From contig NZ_JAOAMV010000008.1 of NCBI RefSeq assembly GCF_025154015.1, positions 1 through 64,000 on the forward strand: a stretch of DNA of 64,000 nt. Direction: 5' to 3'. Numbering within the stretch: position 1 is the first letter of the stretch; every line of letters starts with the position of its first letter. This document shows positions 1 to 7,968 of this stretch, one piece after another. Source of the stretch: Tsuneonella litorea. Lineage in GTDB: Bacteria; Pseudomonadota; Alphaproteobacteria; Sphingomonadales; Sphingomonadaceae. A program made the position numbers and the translations under genes. The notes beneath the pieces were generated by a model. The model had not been told where the DNA came from. It did not search any database and worked only from the letters and a program-made list of their open reading frames with translations.

Positions 1-16
1 CGGACACATGGCCGCC

Positions 17-316
17 TCAACCAGCGGAAGGCAAAGCTCCAAATACCCTTGCCAACGGAGGGCCGTCCACACACGGCTCTAGCTTCGAATCGCGCAGCAT
101 CGCGGCCGCGGTCCCGCCGCTGCCGTGGAACAGCATCACGAGCGGCAGGCGCGCGGCCGGGGCATCGGCGGGCCGGTGCAGCAGGACCGACCGTCCGGTA
201 TCGCCGATCGCGACCTCGACAGTCTCACCCGGCGTCCCGAGCGCGCAGCCCGCCACGGCGGGTGCAGCAGCAAGCAAGGCGGCCAGGGTGGCCGCAAGGA
301 TCGTCAACAGTCGCAT
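17..316 (-). pseudogene. 5' remnant of a secreted alpha/beta hydrolase (polyhydroxybutyrate depolymerase/LpqC-like)
   Basis: The protein starts at the ATG at 316 with a clear signal peptide (about residues 1-23, ending AVAG). A short beta region and the oxyanion-loop sequence LVMLFHGSGG follow, as in secreted esterases of the LpqC/PHB-depolymerase family, which are usually about 300 residues. Similarity stops near residue 78. The frame then runs through unrelated sequence to a stop, giving only 99 residues with no GxSxG serine. The likely break is around position 80, at a CTAG. Hydrolase start: fairly sure; cause of the truncation: unknown. Confidence 0.55.
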
Positions 317-404
317 TCGAGCACCTCCGGTCCGCGTGCCTGCGCCCATGGCGTCGCATTCACAAGCGCTTGCCGCGTTTCGCCGCAATCGCCATGACGC
401 TCGG

Positions 405-1985
405 ATGACTGTCCCATACGACGTGATCGTCATCGGTTCGGGGGCCGCCGGCCTTACCGCCGCGCTGGCCTTGGCCGCGCATCGCCGGGTGCTTGTCCTC
501 GCCAAGGGCACGCTCACCGGCGGTTCGACCGCCTGGGCGCAGGGCGGCATCGCCGCGGTGCTCGACGCGGGCGACACGTTCGAGGATCACATCCGCGACA
601 CGATGATCGCCGGTGCCGGCCTCAACCGGCTCGAAACGGTCGAGTTCGTGATCGAGAATGCCCCCGCCGCGATCGACCGGCTGATCGAACTTGGGGTGCC
701 GTTCAACAAGGACTCGGGCACGCTTCACCTGACCCGCGAGGGCGGCCACAGTCACCGCCGCATCGTCCACGTCGACGACGCGACCGGGTGGGCGGTGCAG
801 GAGGCGCTGCTCAGGGCGGCCGAGGCCAACGCGAACATCACGATGCTGCCCGGCCGCGCGTGCATCGACCTCATCACCGGCCGCAATGCCGAGAAGTACT
901 CCGGCTCGGGGCGCGTGTGGGGCGTCTATGCGCTCGACGAGGCCACCGGGAGGGTCGAGGCGCATGTCGCCCGCGCCACCGTGCTGGCGACCGGCGGTGC
1001 GGGCCGTGTCTACCAGTTCTCGACCGCGCCGCGCGGCGCGACCGGCGACGGTATCGCGATGGCCTGGCGCGCGGGCGCCCGCGTCTCCAACATGGAGATG
1101 ATGCAGTTCCACCCGACCTGCCTCTACAACCTCGAGGTCAAGAACTTCCTCATCACCGAGGCGGTGCGCGGCGAGGGCGGGCTGCTCAGGAACCCCAAGA
1201 CCGGCGAGCGGTACATGCCGACTTACGACGAGCGCGCCGAACTCGCCCCGCGCGACATCGTGGCGCGCGCCAACGACGACCAGATCAAGCGCCACGGCCT
1301 CGACTTCGTCCACCTCGACATCAGCCACCTGGCGCCCGAGTTCGTGCGCGAACACTTCCCCAACATCGACGAGAAGCTCATCAGCCTCGGCATCGACATG
1401 ACAAAGGAGCCGATCCCGGTCGTCCCGGCGCAGCACTATACCTGCGGGGGCGTGCTGATCGGGCTCGACGCGCGGACCGACCTGCCGGGCCTGTGGGCGG
1501 CGGGCGAAGTGAGCGAGAGCGGGCTGCACGGCGCCAACCGGCTCGCCTCGAACAGCCTGCTCGAATGCTTCGTGTTCGGCGAGGCGGCCGCCAAGGACAT
1601 CCTCGCCGTGTGGGACGAGATGGACGACCCGCCGCCGATCCGCGAATGGGACGAAAGCCGGGTGACCGATTCCGACGAGGAAGTCGTCATCAAGCAGAAC
1701 TGGACCGAGATCCGCCGGTTCATGTGGAACTACGTCGGCATCGTGCGGACCACCAAGCGGCTCGAGCGTGCGGCCCACCGGATCGAGACGCTCGCGCAGG
1801 AGATCGAGGACTACTACGGCTCCTTCCGCGTCACTACCGACCTCATCGAGCTCCGGAACCTGCACCAGTGCGCCGACCTGATCGTCCGCAGCGCGCTGCG
1901 GCGGCACGAAAGCCGGGGCCTGCACTTCATCCTCGACTACCCCGAAACCGACGCGGTCGCGCGTGATACCGTGCTGGTGCCGTGA
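405..1985 (+). CDS. nadB: L-aspartate oxidase
   Basis: This flavoprotein oxidises L-aspartate to iminoaspartate, the first step of de novo NAD synthesis, in the cytoplasm. The 526-residue length is normal for NadB. The FAD-binding GSGAAG motif is at about residues 11-16. The substrate-domain sequences GGSTAWAQGG and QHYTCGGV and the late FAD-contact sequence ASNSLLECFVFG are all present, as in the succinate dehydrogenase/fumarate reductase flavoprotein family. The ATG at 405 gives the conserved N-terminus directly before the FAD motif; longer upstream starts add unrelated residues. nadA and nadC are not next to it. Confidence 0.95.
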   Translation: MTVPYDVIVIGSGAAGLTAALALAAHRRVLVLAKGTLTGGSTAWAQGGIAAVLDAGDTFEDHIRDTMIAGAGLNRLETVEFVIENAPAAIDRLIELGVPFNKDSGTLHLTREGGHSHRRIVHVDDATGWAVQEALLRAAEANANITMLPGRACIDLITGRNAEKYSGSGRVWGVYALDEATGRVEAHVARATVLATGGAGRVYQFSTAPRGATGDGIAMAWRAGARVSNMEMMQFHPTCLYNLEVKNFLITEAVRGEGGLLRNPKTGERYMPTYDERAELAPRDIVARANDDQIKRHGLDFVHLDISHLAPEFVREHFPNIDEKLISLGIDMTKEPIPVVPAQHYTCGGVLIGLDARTDLPGLWAAGEVSESGLHGANRLASNSLLECFVFGEAAAKDILAVWDEMDDPPPIREWDESRVTDSDEEVVIKQNWTEIRRFMWNYVGIVRTTKRLERAAHRIETLAQEIEDYYGSFRVTTDLIELRNLHQCADLIVRSALRRHESRGLHFILDYPETDAVARDTVLVP

Positions 1986-2102
1986 GGATTCATCCAGTTT
2001 CATTCGCTTTGATTTTGAATTAGCCTTCGCATCAAACAGAGCCGTCGGGCTTCGCGGGCGACCGGCCATTTCCCGGTCAACGACGATGTTGGGAGGCACC
2101 CG

Positions 2103-2708
2103 ATGGTAGACAGCAGTTCGCTGCACGGCGGTTACGTGAACGCCAGCTTCATGAACCATAAGTCGCGTAAGGAATCCTTCCGGGGGATCGAGAACCCTCT
2201 CGAGCGGACGCTTCCGGCAAACTCCACAATCTACCGGTTCGGCGGGAGCGAAAGGCAGGCATCCTCCGGGTATTGGTGGTTCGGCCAAGACCAGTTCCAT
2301 CAAATCCAGGATCTTGCTCTGCTAAACAACCTGTCGTTCGCCTATGCGGCGCGCATCCTCACCGCGGTACTCCACGAATACAACGATTTTACTTTCCTCG
2401 CTTCCGCCAAGACGGTGGTCGACCTGCGGATGTACCAAGGTGAATCGCTGGCTCAGCGAGGCCGGCCGGTCAGCATCGAAAGCAAACTAGGGCAACCGGT
2501 CAAGAAGCATCAGAAACTGGGCGAGTACATCGGTAAGCCGGTCGCTTCGCTCTCCAAGAAATTCATCCAGTATTGTATCCCGGGGCTGCACGATCCGGCA
2601 TTGAAGGCCAAGGCTCTTTCCGACGCCCGTATCGTCAAAGTGCTTGCGGCAGAGGAAAGCCACATGTTCGGCACCAAGGGTGCGCCGAAGGGCGCGATGC
2701 TGCAATAA
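2103..2708 (+). CDS. hypothetical protein, 201 residues
   Basis: I do not recognise this gene. A good ribosome-binding site (GGGAGG) lies just before the ATG. The protein is soluble, with no signal peptide or membrane segment. An IYRFGG stretch near residue 44 is followed by GYWWF. That is faintly like the arginine strand of ADP-ribosyltransferase or RES-type folds, but I cannot support the assignment. Codon use is less GC-rich than nadB upstream, which hints at transfer. It has its own 117-base upstream gap and is followed, on the same strand, by a hydrolase gene. Confidence 0.7.
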   Translation: MVDSSSLHGGYVNASFMNHKSRKESFRGIENPLERTLPANSTIYRFGGSERQASSGYWWFGQDQFHQIQDLALLNNLSFAYAARILTAVLHEYNDFTFLASAKTVVDLRMYQGESLAQRGRPVSIESKLGQPVKKHQKLGEYIGKPVASLSKKFIQYCIPGLHDPALKAKALSDARIVKVLAAEESHMFGTKGAPKGAMLQ

Positions 2709-2829
2709 GACCCGGCGGCTGGCGGGCGCGGGTTTGCTATGGGCACCGGGTCCGGTACTGCGGCGAAGCGTGGATGCGCTCGGCAGTTCCGCCGATCCCG
2801 CACCGCTGCAATTGAAGGAGGCGTGAGGC

Positions 2830-3741
2830 TTGCCCCAGATCGAAGCCAACGGAATCACCCTCGAATACGACGCGCACGGCGATCCGTCGGCGCCGCCGCT
2901 GCTGCTGGTGATGGGCCTCGGCGCGCAGATGACGCTGTGGCCGATGGAACTGGTCGAGGCGCTGGCCAGTCGCGGCTTCCGGGTGATCCGCTACGACAAC
3001 CGCGACATCGGTCTCAGCCACAAGTGCGAGGGCGCGAAGGCGCCCGGGATGCTCAAGCTTCTGCTGCTCAGCCGGTTCGGCTTCAAGCCGAAGGTCCCCT
3101 ACACGCTGGCCGACATGGCCGACGACGGCATCGGGCTGCTCGACGCGCTGGGCATCGAGCGCGCGCACGTGGTCGGCGCGAGCATGGGGGGGATGATCGC
3201 GCAGCACATGGCCTTCAGCCATCCCGAGCGGGTGATCAGCCTCACCTCGATCATGTCGACCACCGGCCACCGCAAGCTGCCGAGTGGGACGAAGGAGGCG
3301 ATCTCCGTGCTCACCAAGCGCCCCTCGTCGATGGACGAGGAGGTGCTGGTCGAACACGGCCTCAAGGTCGCCCACGCGATCGGCAGCCCTGCCTATCGTC
3401 CCGACCCCGACGCGCTGCGCGCGCGCAGCCGTGCGCTGATCCGGCGCAGCTTCTATCCCGCGGGAATGCCGCGCCAGTTCGCCGCGATCGTCGCCGACGG
3501 CGATCGGCGCGAACGGCTGCGGTCGGTCAGGGCGCCAACTCTGGTGATCCACGGCGAGGCCGATCCGCTGGTCCCAGTCGAGGGCGGCATCGACACTGCG
3601 CGCCACGTACCGGAAGCAAAGCTCAAGACGATTCCCGGGATGGGCCACGACCTGCCGCTGGAACTGGTCGAGGAGATCGCCGACGCGGTGGCGGCTCACG
3701 CGAAGGAAGCAAGCGGGCTGGCGGTCCCGCAGCCGGCCTGA
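2830..3741 (+). CDS. alpha/beta hydrolase
   Basis: A 303-residue cytoplasmic alpha/beta-fold hydrolase. The nucleophile elbow GASMGG puts the catalytic serine at about residue 118. The acid is probably the Asp in GEADPL (about 242), and the histidine lies in GMGHDLP (about 273). YDNRDIGLS and LLVMGLG are typical of the esterase/haloperoxidase-like group. The start is a TTG at 2830, chosen because AAGGAGG sits about 9 bases upstream and the domain begins at once. Substrate unknown. Confidence 0.85.
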   Translation: MPQIEANGITLEYDAHGDPSAPPLLLVMGLGAQMTLWPMELVEALASRGFRVIRYDNRDIGLSHKCEGAKAPGMLKLLLLSRFGFKPKVPYTLADMADDGIGLLDALGIERAHVVGASMGGMIAQHMAFSHPERVISLTSIMSTTGHRKLPSGTKEAISVLTKRPSSMDEEVLVEHGLKVAHAIGSPAYRPDPDALRARSRALIRRSFYPAGMPRQFAAIVADGDRRERLRSVRAPTLVIHGEADPLVPVEGGIDTARHVPEAKLKTIPGMGHDLPLELVEEIADAVAAHAKEASGLAVPQPA

Positions 3742-4248
3742 CGAGCGCGAACGTTGCGCCCGGTCGCGGTTTCCGATTCGGAAATTGCGGCTTCGGATTC
3801 GATCGGTTCGCACCCGGTCGGGGACAAAAAAAATTTTGTAAAAAGTCGATTGCCCCTTGCGCTTGGCGCGAGCCGTGGAAATCCGGCGCGTCGCGGCGTC
3901 GCACAAATGTAATACACCTGTCCGCGCGCGCCGCGGAAAGGGTTAATCCGGCGTTGACCCTATTGCACCCGAGTCCGGGTTGATTCACTATCCATGGTGG
4001 GTGGTGACCGAGGGGGACCCACAAGACCTAGTTTTTCGCCGCGAGCCCTCCATATTGGCCGGGGCAGGCAGAACTGCGTCCTGCAAGGCCCTTCGCCAAC
4101 AGCCGCTGGGGACCGATCTGGGGAAAAGTTTATCCCCGTTCGGTGCCCGGAAATGCTAGTCGGGGCCCTTCGGCTCCGAATCGAACGAATGCGGAACACC
4201 GGACGGGGAAAACCGGGTTTTCGAGCAGACAGAACGGACGGGGCGACA
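3742..4248 (+). other. nrdA upstream regulatory region
   Basis: About 500 bases with no convincing gene. The stretch 3820-3850 is strikingly AT-rich (an A-run, then TTTTGTAAAAA) in an otherwise GC-rich region, and AATGTAATAC follows near 3906. Candidate NrdR boxes lie at 3985-4034. The long space fits a regulated promoter with a long leader for nrdA. Open frames here look like chance, with no ribosome-binding site or recognisable protein. Confidence 0.5.
3985..4034 (+). promoter_or_regulatory. candidate pair of NrdR boxes upstream of nrdA
   Basis: Two 16-base sequences, at 3985-4000 (core CTATCCATGGTG) and 4019-4034 (core CAAGACCTAGT), partly match the published NrdR consensus ACACWATATATWGTGT, mainly at the outer C-W-A and T-W-G positions. 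Their starts are 34 bases apart, about three helical turns, as is usual for NrdR pairs. NrdR is the ATP/dATP-sensing repressor of ribonucleotide reductase genes. The match is imperfect and made by eye. Confidence 0.4.
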
Positions 4249-6261
4249 ATGGAATTCAGGACCGGGAACGAGGCGGCCATGGGGCTCGAGGAAACGACTG
4301 TCGATCAGGCTCCCTCGAGCGAAACGCCCTCCCCCAAGCGCGCGGCGGTGAAGATGGAAAAGGCGGACAAGGGTAGCGAGGCGCTGGTCGCCGACATGGC
4401 GGCGGGCGCCATGGCCGAGGCGATCAAGGCCGCCGTCAAGCCCGAGGACGACAGCAAGAAGATCGCCGACCGGCGCTTCGATGTCGTGACCGACGAATCG
4501 CGCGACGCGCTCCTCACCGAATTCGGCAAGGAGACGCTCGACGACCGCTACCTGCTTCCCGGAGAGAAGTACCAGGACCTGTTCGCCCGCGTGGCCGACG
4601 CCTACGCCGACGACCAGGACCACGCCCAGCGGCTCTACGACTACATCTCGAAGCTGTGGTTCATGCCGGCGACCCCGGTGCTGTCGAACGGCGGGACCAA
4701 CCGCGGGCTGCCGATCAGCTGCTACCTCAATTCGGTGTCCGACAGCCTCGAAGGAATCGTCGGCACCTGGAACGAGAACGTCTGGCTGGCGAGCCGCGGG
4801 GGCGGCATCGGCACCTACTGGGGCAACGTGCGCGGGATCGGCGAGCCGGTCGGCCTCAACGGCAAGACCAGCGGCATCATCCCGTTCGTGCGCGTGATGG
4901 ACAGCCTGACGCTGGCGATCAGCCAGGGCTCGCTGCGGCGCGGCTCGGCGGCGTGCTACCTCGACGTCTCGCATCCCGAGATCGAGGAGTTTCTCGAGAT
5001 CCGCAAACCCTCGGGCGACTTCAACCGCAAGGCGCTGAACCTGCACCACGGGGTGCTGGTGTCCGATGCCTTCATGGAAGCCGTGCGCAACGGCGAGGAA
5101 TGGAACCTCGTCAGCCCCAAGACCGGTGAGACCCGTGCCACGGTCGATGCGCGCAGCCTGTTCCAGAAGCTCGTCGAGACGCGGCTGGCGACCGGCGAAC
5201 CCTACATCGTGTTCTCCGACACCGTGAACCGCATGATGCCCCGGCATCACCGCGAGCTGGGGCTCAAGGTCTCGACCTCGAACCTGTGCTCGGAAATCAC
5301 CCTGCCGACCGGGATCGACCACCTCGGCAACGATCGCACCGCGGTGTGCTGCCTGTCCTCGCTCAACCTGGAAAAGTGGGACGAGTGGGAGGGCGAGAAG
5401 TCCTTCATCGAGGACGTCATGCGCTTCCTCGACAACGTGCTGCAGGACTACATCGACCGCGCGCCCGAAGAGATGGCCCGCGCGAAGTATTCCGCGATGC
5501 GCGAACGCAGCGTCGGCATGGGCGTGATGGGCTTCCACTCCTTCCTGCAGATGAAAGGCATCGGCTTCGAAAGCCCGATGGCGAAAGTGTGGAACCTCAA
5601 GATGTTCAAGCACATCGCCGCCAAGGCCGAGGAAGCGAGCATGGTCCTCGCGGAAGAGCGCGGGCCGTGCCCCGATGCCGCCGATGCGGGCGCGATGGAG
5701 CGGTTCAGCTGCAAGATGGCGATCGCGCCGACCGCGTCGATCAGCATCATCTGCGGCGGCACCAGCGCCTGCATCGAGCCGATCCCGGCGAACATCTACA
5801 CGCACAAGACGCTGTCGGGCAGCTTCGTGGTGAAGAACCCGTACCTGGAAAAGCTGCTCGAGAAGAAGAGCAAGAACTCGACCAACGTGTGGAACTCGAT
5901 CCTCGAGAAGGGCGGCAGCGTCCAGCACCTCGACTTCCTCACGCCCGAGGAAAAGGCGGTCTACAAGACCAGCTTCGAGATCGACCAGCGCTGGCTGCTC
6001 GAGTTCGCGGGCGACCGCACCCCGTTCATCGACCAGGCGCAGAGCCTCAACCTCTTCATCCCCGCCGACGTCGACAAGTGGGACCTCGCGATGCTCCACT
6101 TCCAGGCGTGGGAGAAGGGCATCAAGAGCCTCTACTACCTGCGGTCCAAGAGCGTGCAGCGCGCCGGGTTCGCCGGCGGGGTCGAGGCCGACAACACCTC
6201 GCAGGCCGCGAAGTACGAACTGCCGACGACCGACTACGACGAGTGCCTGGCCTGCCAGTGA
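4249..6261 (+). CDS. nrdA: ribonucleoside-diphosphate reductase, alpha subunit (class I)
   Basis: Large catalytic subunit that reduces ribonucleoside diphosphates to deoxy forms using the radical made by NrdB. It has 670 residues. The barrel sequences RRGSAACYLDVSHPE, NLCSEI and CCLSSLN contain active-site cysteines, and the protein ends ECLACQ, the flexible C-terminal Cys pair that re-reduces the active site. The start at 4249 is a choice: another ATG at 4279 is possible and neither has a strong ribosome-binding site. The N-terminal 60 residues are a variable low-complexity extension with no clear ATP cone. nrdB lies 1.7 kb downstream rather than adjacent. Confidence 0.95.
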   Translation: MEFRTGNEAAMGLEETTVDQAPSSETPSPKRAAVKMEKADKGSEALVADMAAGAMAEAIKAAVKPEDDSKKIADRRFDVVTDESRDALLTEFGKETLDDRYLLPGEKYQDLFARVADAYADDQDHAQRLYDYISKLWFMPATPVLSNGGTNRGLPISCYLNSVSDSLEGIVGTWNENVWLASRGGGIGTYWGNVRGIGEPVGLNGKTSGIIPFVRVMDSLTLAISQGSLRRGSAACYLDVSHPEIEEFLEIRKPSGDFNRKALNLHHGVLVSDAFMEAVRNGEEWNLVSPKTGETRATVDARSLFQKLVETRLATGEPYIVFSDTVNRMMPRHHRELGLKVSTSNLCSEITLPTGIDHLGNDRTAVCCLSSLNLEKWDEWEGEKSFIEDVMRFLDNVLQDYIDRAPEEMARAKYSAMRERSVGMGVMGFHSFLQMKGIGFESPMAKVWNLKMFKHIAAKAEEASMVLAEERGPCPDAADAGAMERFSCKMAIAPTASISIICGGTSACIEPIPANIYTHKTLSGSFVVKNPYLEKLLEKKSKNSTNVWNSILEKGGSVQHLDFLTPEEKAVYKTSFEIDQRWLLEFAGDRTPFIDQAQSLNLFIPADVDKWDLAMLHFQAWEKGIKSLYYLRSKSVQRAGFAGGVEADNTSQAAKYELPTTDYDECLACQ

Positions 6262-6299
6262 CGCCGGGCGCCGGCTGAGCGGGCACCGCCCGATACCAC

Positions 6300-6332
6300 A
6301 AAGGGCCGGCGCGATGCCGGCCCTTTCGTTTT
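6300..6332 (+). terminator. rho-independent terminator of nrdA
   Basis: A perfect 11-base stem, AAAGGGCCGGC at 6300-6310 pairing with 6316-6326, closes a 5-base loop and is followed by CGTTTT. It lies 39 bases after the nrdA stop and ends before the convergent DUF2171 gene. Confidence 0.85.
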
Positions 6333-6359
6333 GCGCGCGGGCGCGCTCCGGGCAGGTCG

Positions 6360-6626
6360 TCAGCTCGCCTCTTCCTCGAAGTTCATCGCGTTGGCGCCGG
6401 TGGCGCTGAGGCGGACCTTGTCGCCCTCGATGTCGGCGACGAGTCCGATCGGGATGGCGTGATGGTGCCCGCTGTGCGCGCCCTCGGCGCCTTCGACCTG
6501 GGCGGACGAGCTCTTTTTCGTCAGCTTGATCGAATCGCCTTCCACGCGGTCGACGATGCCGACGTGCACGCCGTCGGCGCCGATCACTTCCATGTGCTGC
6601 TTGATGGCGCTGGTGTCGGTGGTCAT
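6360..6626 (-). CDS. DUF2171 family protein
   Basis: An 88-residue soluble protein. The pattern HMEVIGADGVHVGIVDRVEGDSIKL is the PRC-barrel-like DUF2171 core, and the C-terminal VADIEGDKVRLS repeats a similar strand pair. A His-rich bridge (SGHHHA) joins them. The ATG at 6626 follows AAAAGGAG; the longer frame upstream is not needed. The gene at 6780-6998 on the same strand is a shorter paralogue, so the two arose by local duplication. These small proteins are common in sphingomonads; their role is unknown, perhaps stress-related. Confidence 0.8.
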   Translation of the reverse strand: MTTDTSAIKQHMEVIGADGVHVGIVDRVEGDSIKLTKKSSSAQVEGAEGAHSGHHHAIPIGLVADIEGDKVRLSATGANAMNFEEEAS

Positions 6627-6695
6627 TGGGTTCTCCTTTTTCGGGTTTGGGTTGTCCTTTTCCAACGCACGGGCCGGGTGCGTGTGCCGGACCCG

Positions 6696-6728
6696 TGCGA
6701 AGAAACCCCGGCCGCGGGGGCCGGGGTT
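6696..6728 (-). terminator. terminator between the two DUF2171 genes
   Basis: A perfect 10-base stem, AACCCCGGCC at 6704-6713 pairing with 6719-6728. On the minus strand it is followed by TTTCTTC, so it should end transcripts of the upstream paralogue at 6780-6998. A second imperfect GC-rich hairpin follows at about 6668-6698, ahead of the next gene. Confidence 0.6.
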
Positions 6729-6779
6729 CCTGGGAACGCTTCGCGGCGCTCTTCTTGGTATCTGGAAAATTGGGGTCGG

Positions 6780-6998
6780 TCAGACGCCTTCGGGAATCCG
6801 CGCGCCTTCCTTCAGATAGACCCGGTTGTCGTCGATCTTGTCGACCTGGTCGACCGGGATGAAGTGGTGGAGGCCGTCGCTGCTGTCCGACCTGGTCAGC
6901 TTGATCGTGTCGTCTTCGACCTCGTCAACGGTGCCCAGGTGGCGACCGTTGCAGTCGGCGACTTCCATGTGTTCGTTTATTCGCATCTTCTCGAACAT
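6780..6998 (-). CDS. DUF2171 family protein (paralogue)
   Basis: A 72-residue protein with the same HMEVADCNGRHLGTVDEVEDDTIKL core as the gene at 6360-6626, and VDKIDDNRVYL at the end. The ATG at 6998 follows an AAAGGA ribosome-binding site; a second ATG at 6986 is possible. No signal peptide or membrane helix. It lacks the His-rich bridge of its neighbour and has SDSSDGLHHFIP instead. Its own terminator separates it from the paralogue, so the two can be expressed independently. Confidence 0.75.
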   Translation of the reverse strand: MFEKMRINEHMEVADCNGRHLGTVDEVEDDTIKLTRSDSSDGLHHFIPVDQVDKIDDNRVYLKEGARIPEGV

Positions 6999-7097
6999 AA
7001 AATGCTGTCCTTTCAATTGCTTGTTCACCCATTCAATGAACGGGAGGGGCGGTCCGTTCCGGCTTGTCCGCGAGCCGTGGCTGGGGAGCGGCGCGCC

Positions 7098-7116
7098 GTG
7101 TTACACGGTGTTACAC
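7098..7116. promoter_or_regulatory. tandem operator-like palindromes
   Basis: The 9-base palindrome GTGTTACAC occurs twice, at 7098-7106 and 7108-7116, exactly 10 bases apart (one helical turn). The pair lies 72 bases before the PepSY-type gene and 99 bases before the divergent DUF2171 gene. The spacing suits side-by-side binding of a repressor on one DNA face. No regulator gene is adjacent, so the binding protein is unknown. Confidence 0.45.
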
Positions 7117-7157
7117 GCGCAAGGCTTGCGCGCTCCGGAGTGCTCTGCCACGCGCTG

Positions 7158-7174
7158 TTGCGAACAGTTCGCAA
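7158..7174. promoter_or_regulatory. TTGCGAA-N3-TTCGCAA operator-like inverted repeat
   Basis: A perfect 7+3+7 inverted repeat, 14 bases before the ATG of the PepSY-type gene at 7189. The same arms with the same 3-base spacer recur at 13943-13959, so this is probably a regulator site and not chance. PepSY-type membrane proteins often sit in metal- or iron-regulated loci, so a Fur-like regulator is a reasonable guess. Confidence 0.45.
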
Positions 7175-7188
7175 TTCAAGGGACTCCA

Positions 7189-7578
7189 ATGCGCAAGTGG
7201 CATCGCTGGTTGTCGGTAATCTTCGCCGTCTTCCTGTTCTTCATCGCGGTGACCGGCCTTCTCAGCCATCTCGCCGCCTGGTCGCGGGTCGAGCCGTCCG
7301 CCGAAGCGGCGGCCGCGGCCGCGCCGCCCCCCGGCTTCGTCTGTCCCGATGGCTGGCGCTGCACCCCGCCGCGCGGCGACCAGGAGGGGCTGGCGAGCCT
7401 GACCGGGTTCTTCCACCACCTCCACTCGGGCGAGGAGTTCGGCCCTGCCGGCGAGGCGATCTCGTTCGCCTCGGGCCTCGCGCTCCTGTTCTTCGCGCTG
7501 TCGGGCATCTGGATGTACGTGCGGATGTGGCGCGAGCGCGCGCGGCGCGGCGCACGGGCGCGCTGGTTCTGGAACTGA
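7189..7578 (+). CDS. PepSY-associated transmembrane protein
   Basis: A 129-residue inner-membrane protein. It starts RKWHRWLSVIFAVFLFFIAVTGLL, the first helix of PepSY-type ferric-reductase-like proteins. A periplasmic loop with an Ala-rich linker and a Cys pair (FVCPDGWRC) follows. The conserved HHLHSG precedes a second helix, LALLFFALSGIWMYVRM. It resembles one helix-pair unit of the larger PepSY-TM proteins, which often accompany TonB receptors. The ATG at 7189 is chosen because the helix begins at once. Two operator-like repeats lie directly upstream. Confidence 0.75.
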   Translation: MRKWHRWLSVIFAVFLFFIAVTGLLSHLAAWSRVEPSAEAAAAAAPPPGFVCPDGWRCTPPRGDQEGLASLTGFFHHLHSGEEFGPAGEAISFASGLALLFFALSGIWMYVRMWRERARRGARARWFWN

Positions 7579-7968
7579 CGCGCCAGCCCTGAAACGAGAG
7601 CGCCCCCCCGGCGAACCGGGAGGGCGCGAGGGTGCGGGACGGTGCCCCGCGAAAAGGGGAAAATTCGGAACACCGCCCGCGTTTTTCCCTCATTGCGACA
7701 GGAAGGGTTTTGCCCCTCCGCCGTCGTTCCTTTTTAAATCCGCAAGGGCCTGTCCGGTTCCGCTTGGTTACCGGCCTATTTATCCCCAATCGCGAGCGCC
7801 CGCGGCCTTCGCCGCAATCGCCCTTCGCCATACCCTGATGCCTTCGCCGCCGGGGTGCGAATCGGCCGCAGGCCTGCTGTGCCCGCCCCCGCGAAGCGGC
7901 ACGAAGTCGATTCCCTTTTCGGCCCTCACTCGCTATATCGTGGGGGTCGCAGATACCGGAGATACCAG
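7579..7968 (+). other. intergenic region before nrdB
   Basis: About 390 bases without a gene. A GC-rich hairpin at 7600-7627 (CCCGG arms around a CGAA loop) follows the PepSY-type gene and may be a terminator, though no T-run follows. The rest carries TTTTTAAAT near 7731 and the candidate NrdR site at 7930. The nrdB promoter is presumably in the last 200 bases. Confidence 0.4.
7930..7945 (+). promoter_or_regulatory. candidate NrdR box upstream of nrdB
   Basis: The core CTATATCGTG matches the left half and centre of the NrdR consensus and resembles the CTATCCATGGTG site before nrdA. It lies 24 bases before the nrdB ATG. I saw no clear second box three helical turns away, so this is tentative. 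Confidence 0.3.

Noticed and set aside
360-2303. Long minus-strand open frame of 647 codons opposite nadB
   Set aside because: It lies antisense to a certain gene, is rich in Arg, Val, Asp and Ala from codon mirroring, has no recognisable domain and crosses an intergenic gap.
4128-4138. DnaA box in the nrdA leader (TTATCCCCG)
   Set aside because: Two mismatches to TTATCCACA and no partner sites nearby.
4080-4240. Cobalamin riboswitch before nrdA
   Set aside because: The leader lacks a recognisable B12 box, and this is a class I, B12-independent enzyme.
4156-6099. Long minus-strand open frame of 647 codons opposite nrdA
   Set aside because: Same mirror-codon effect as opposite nadB; no ribosome-binding site and no family pattern.
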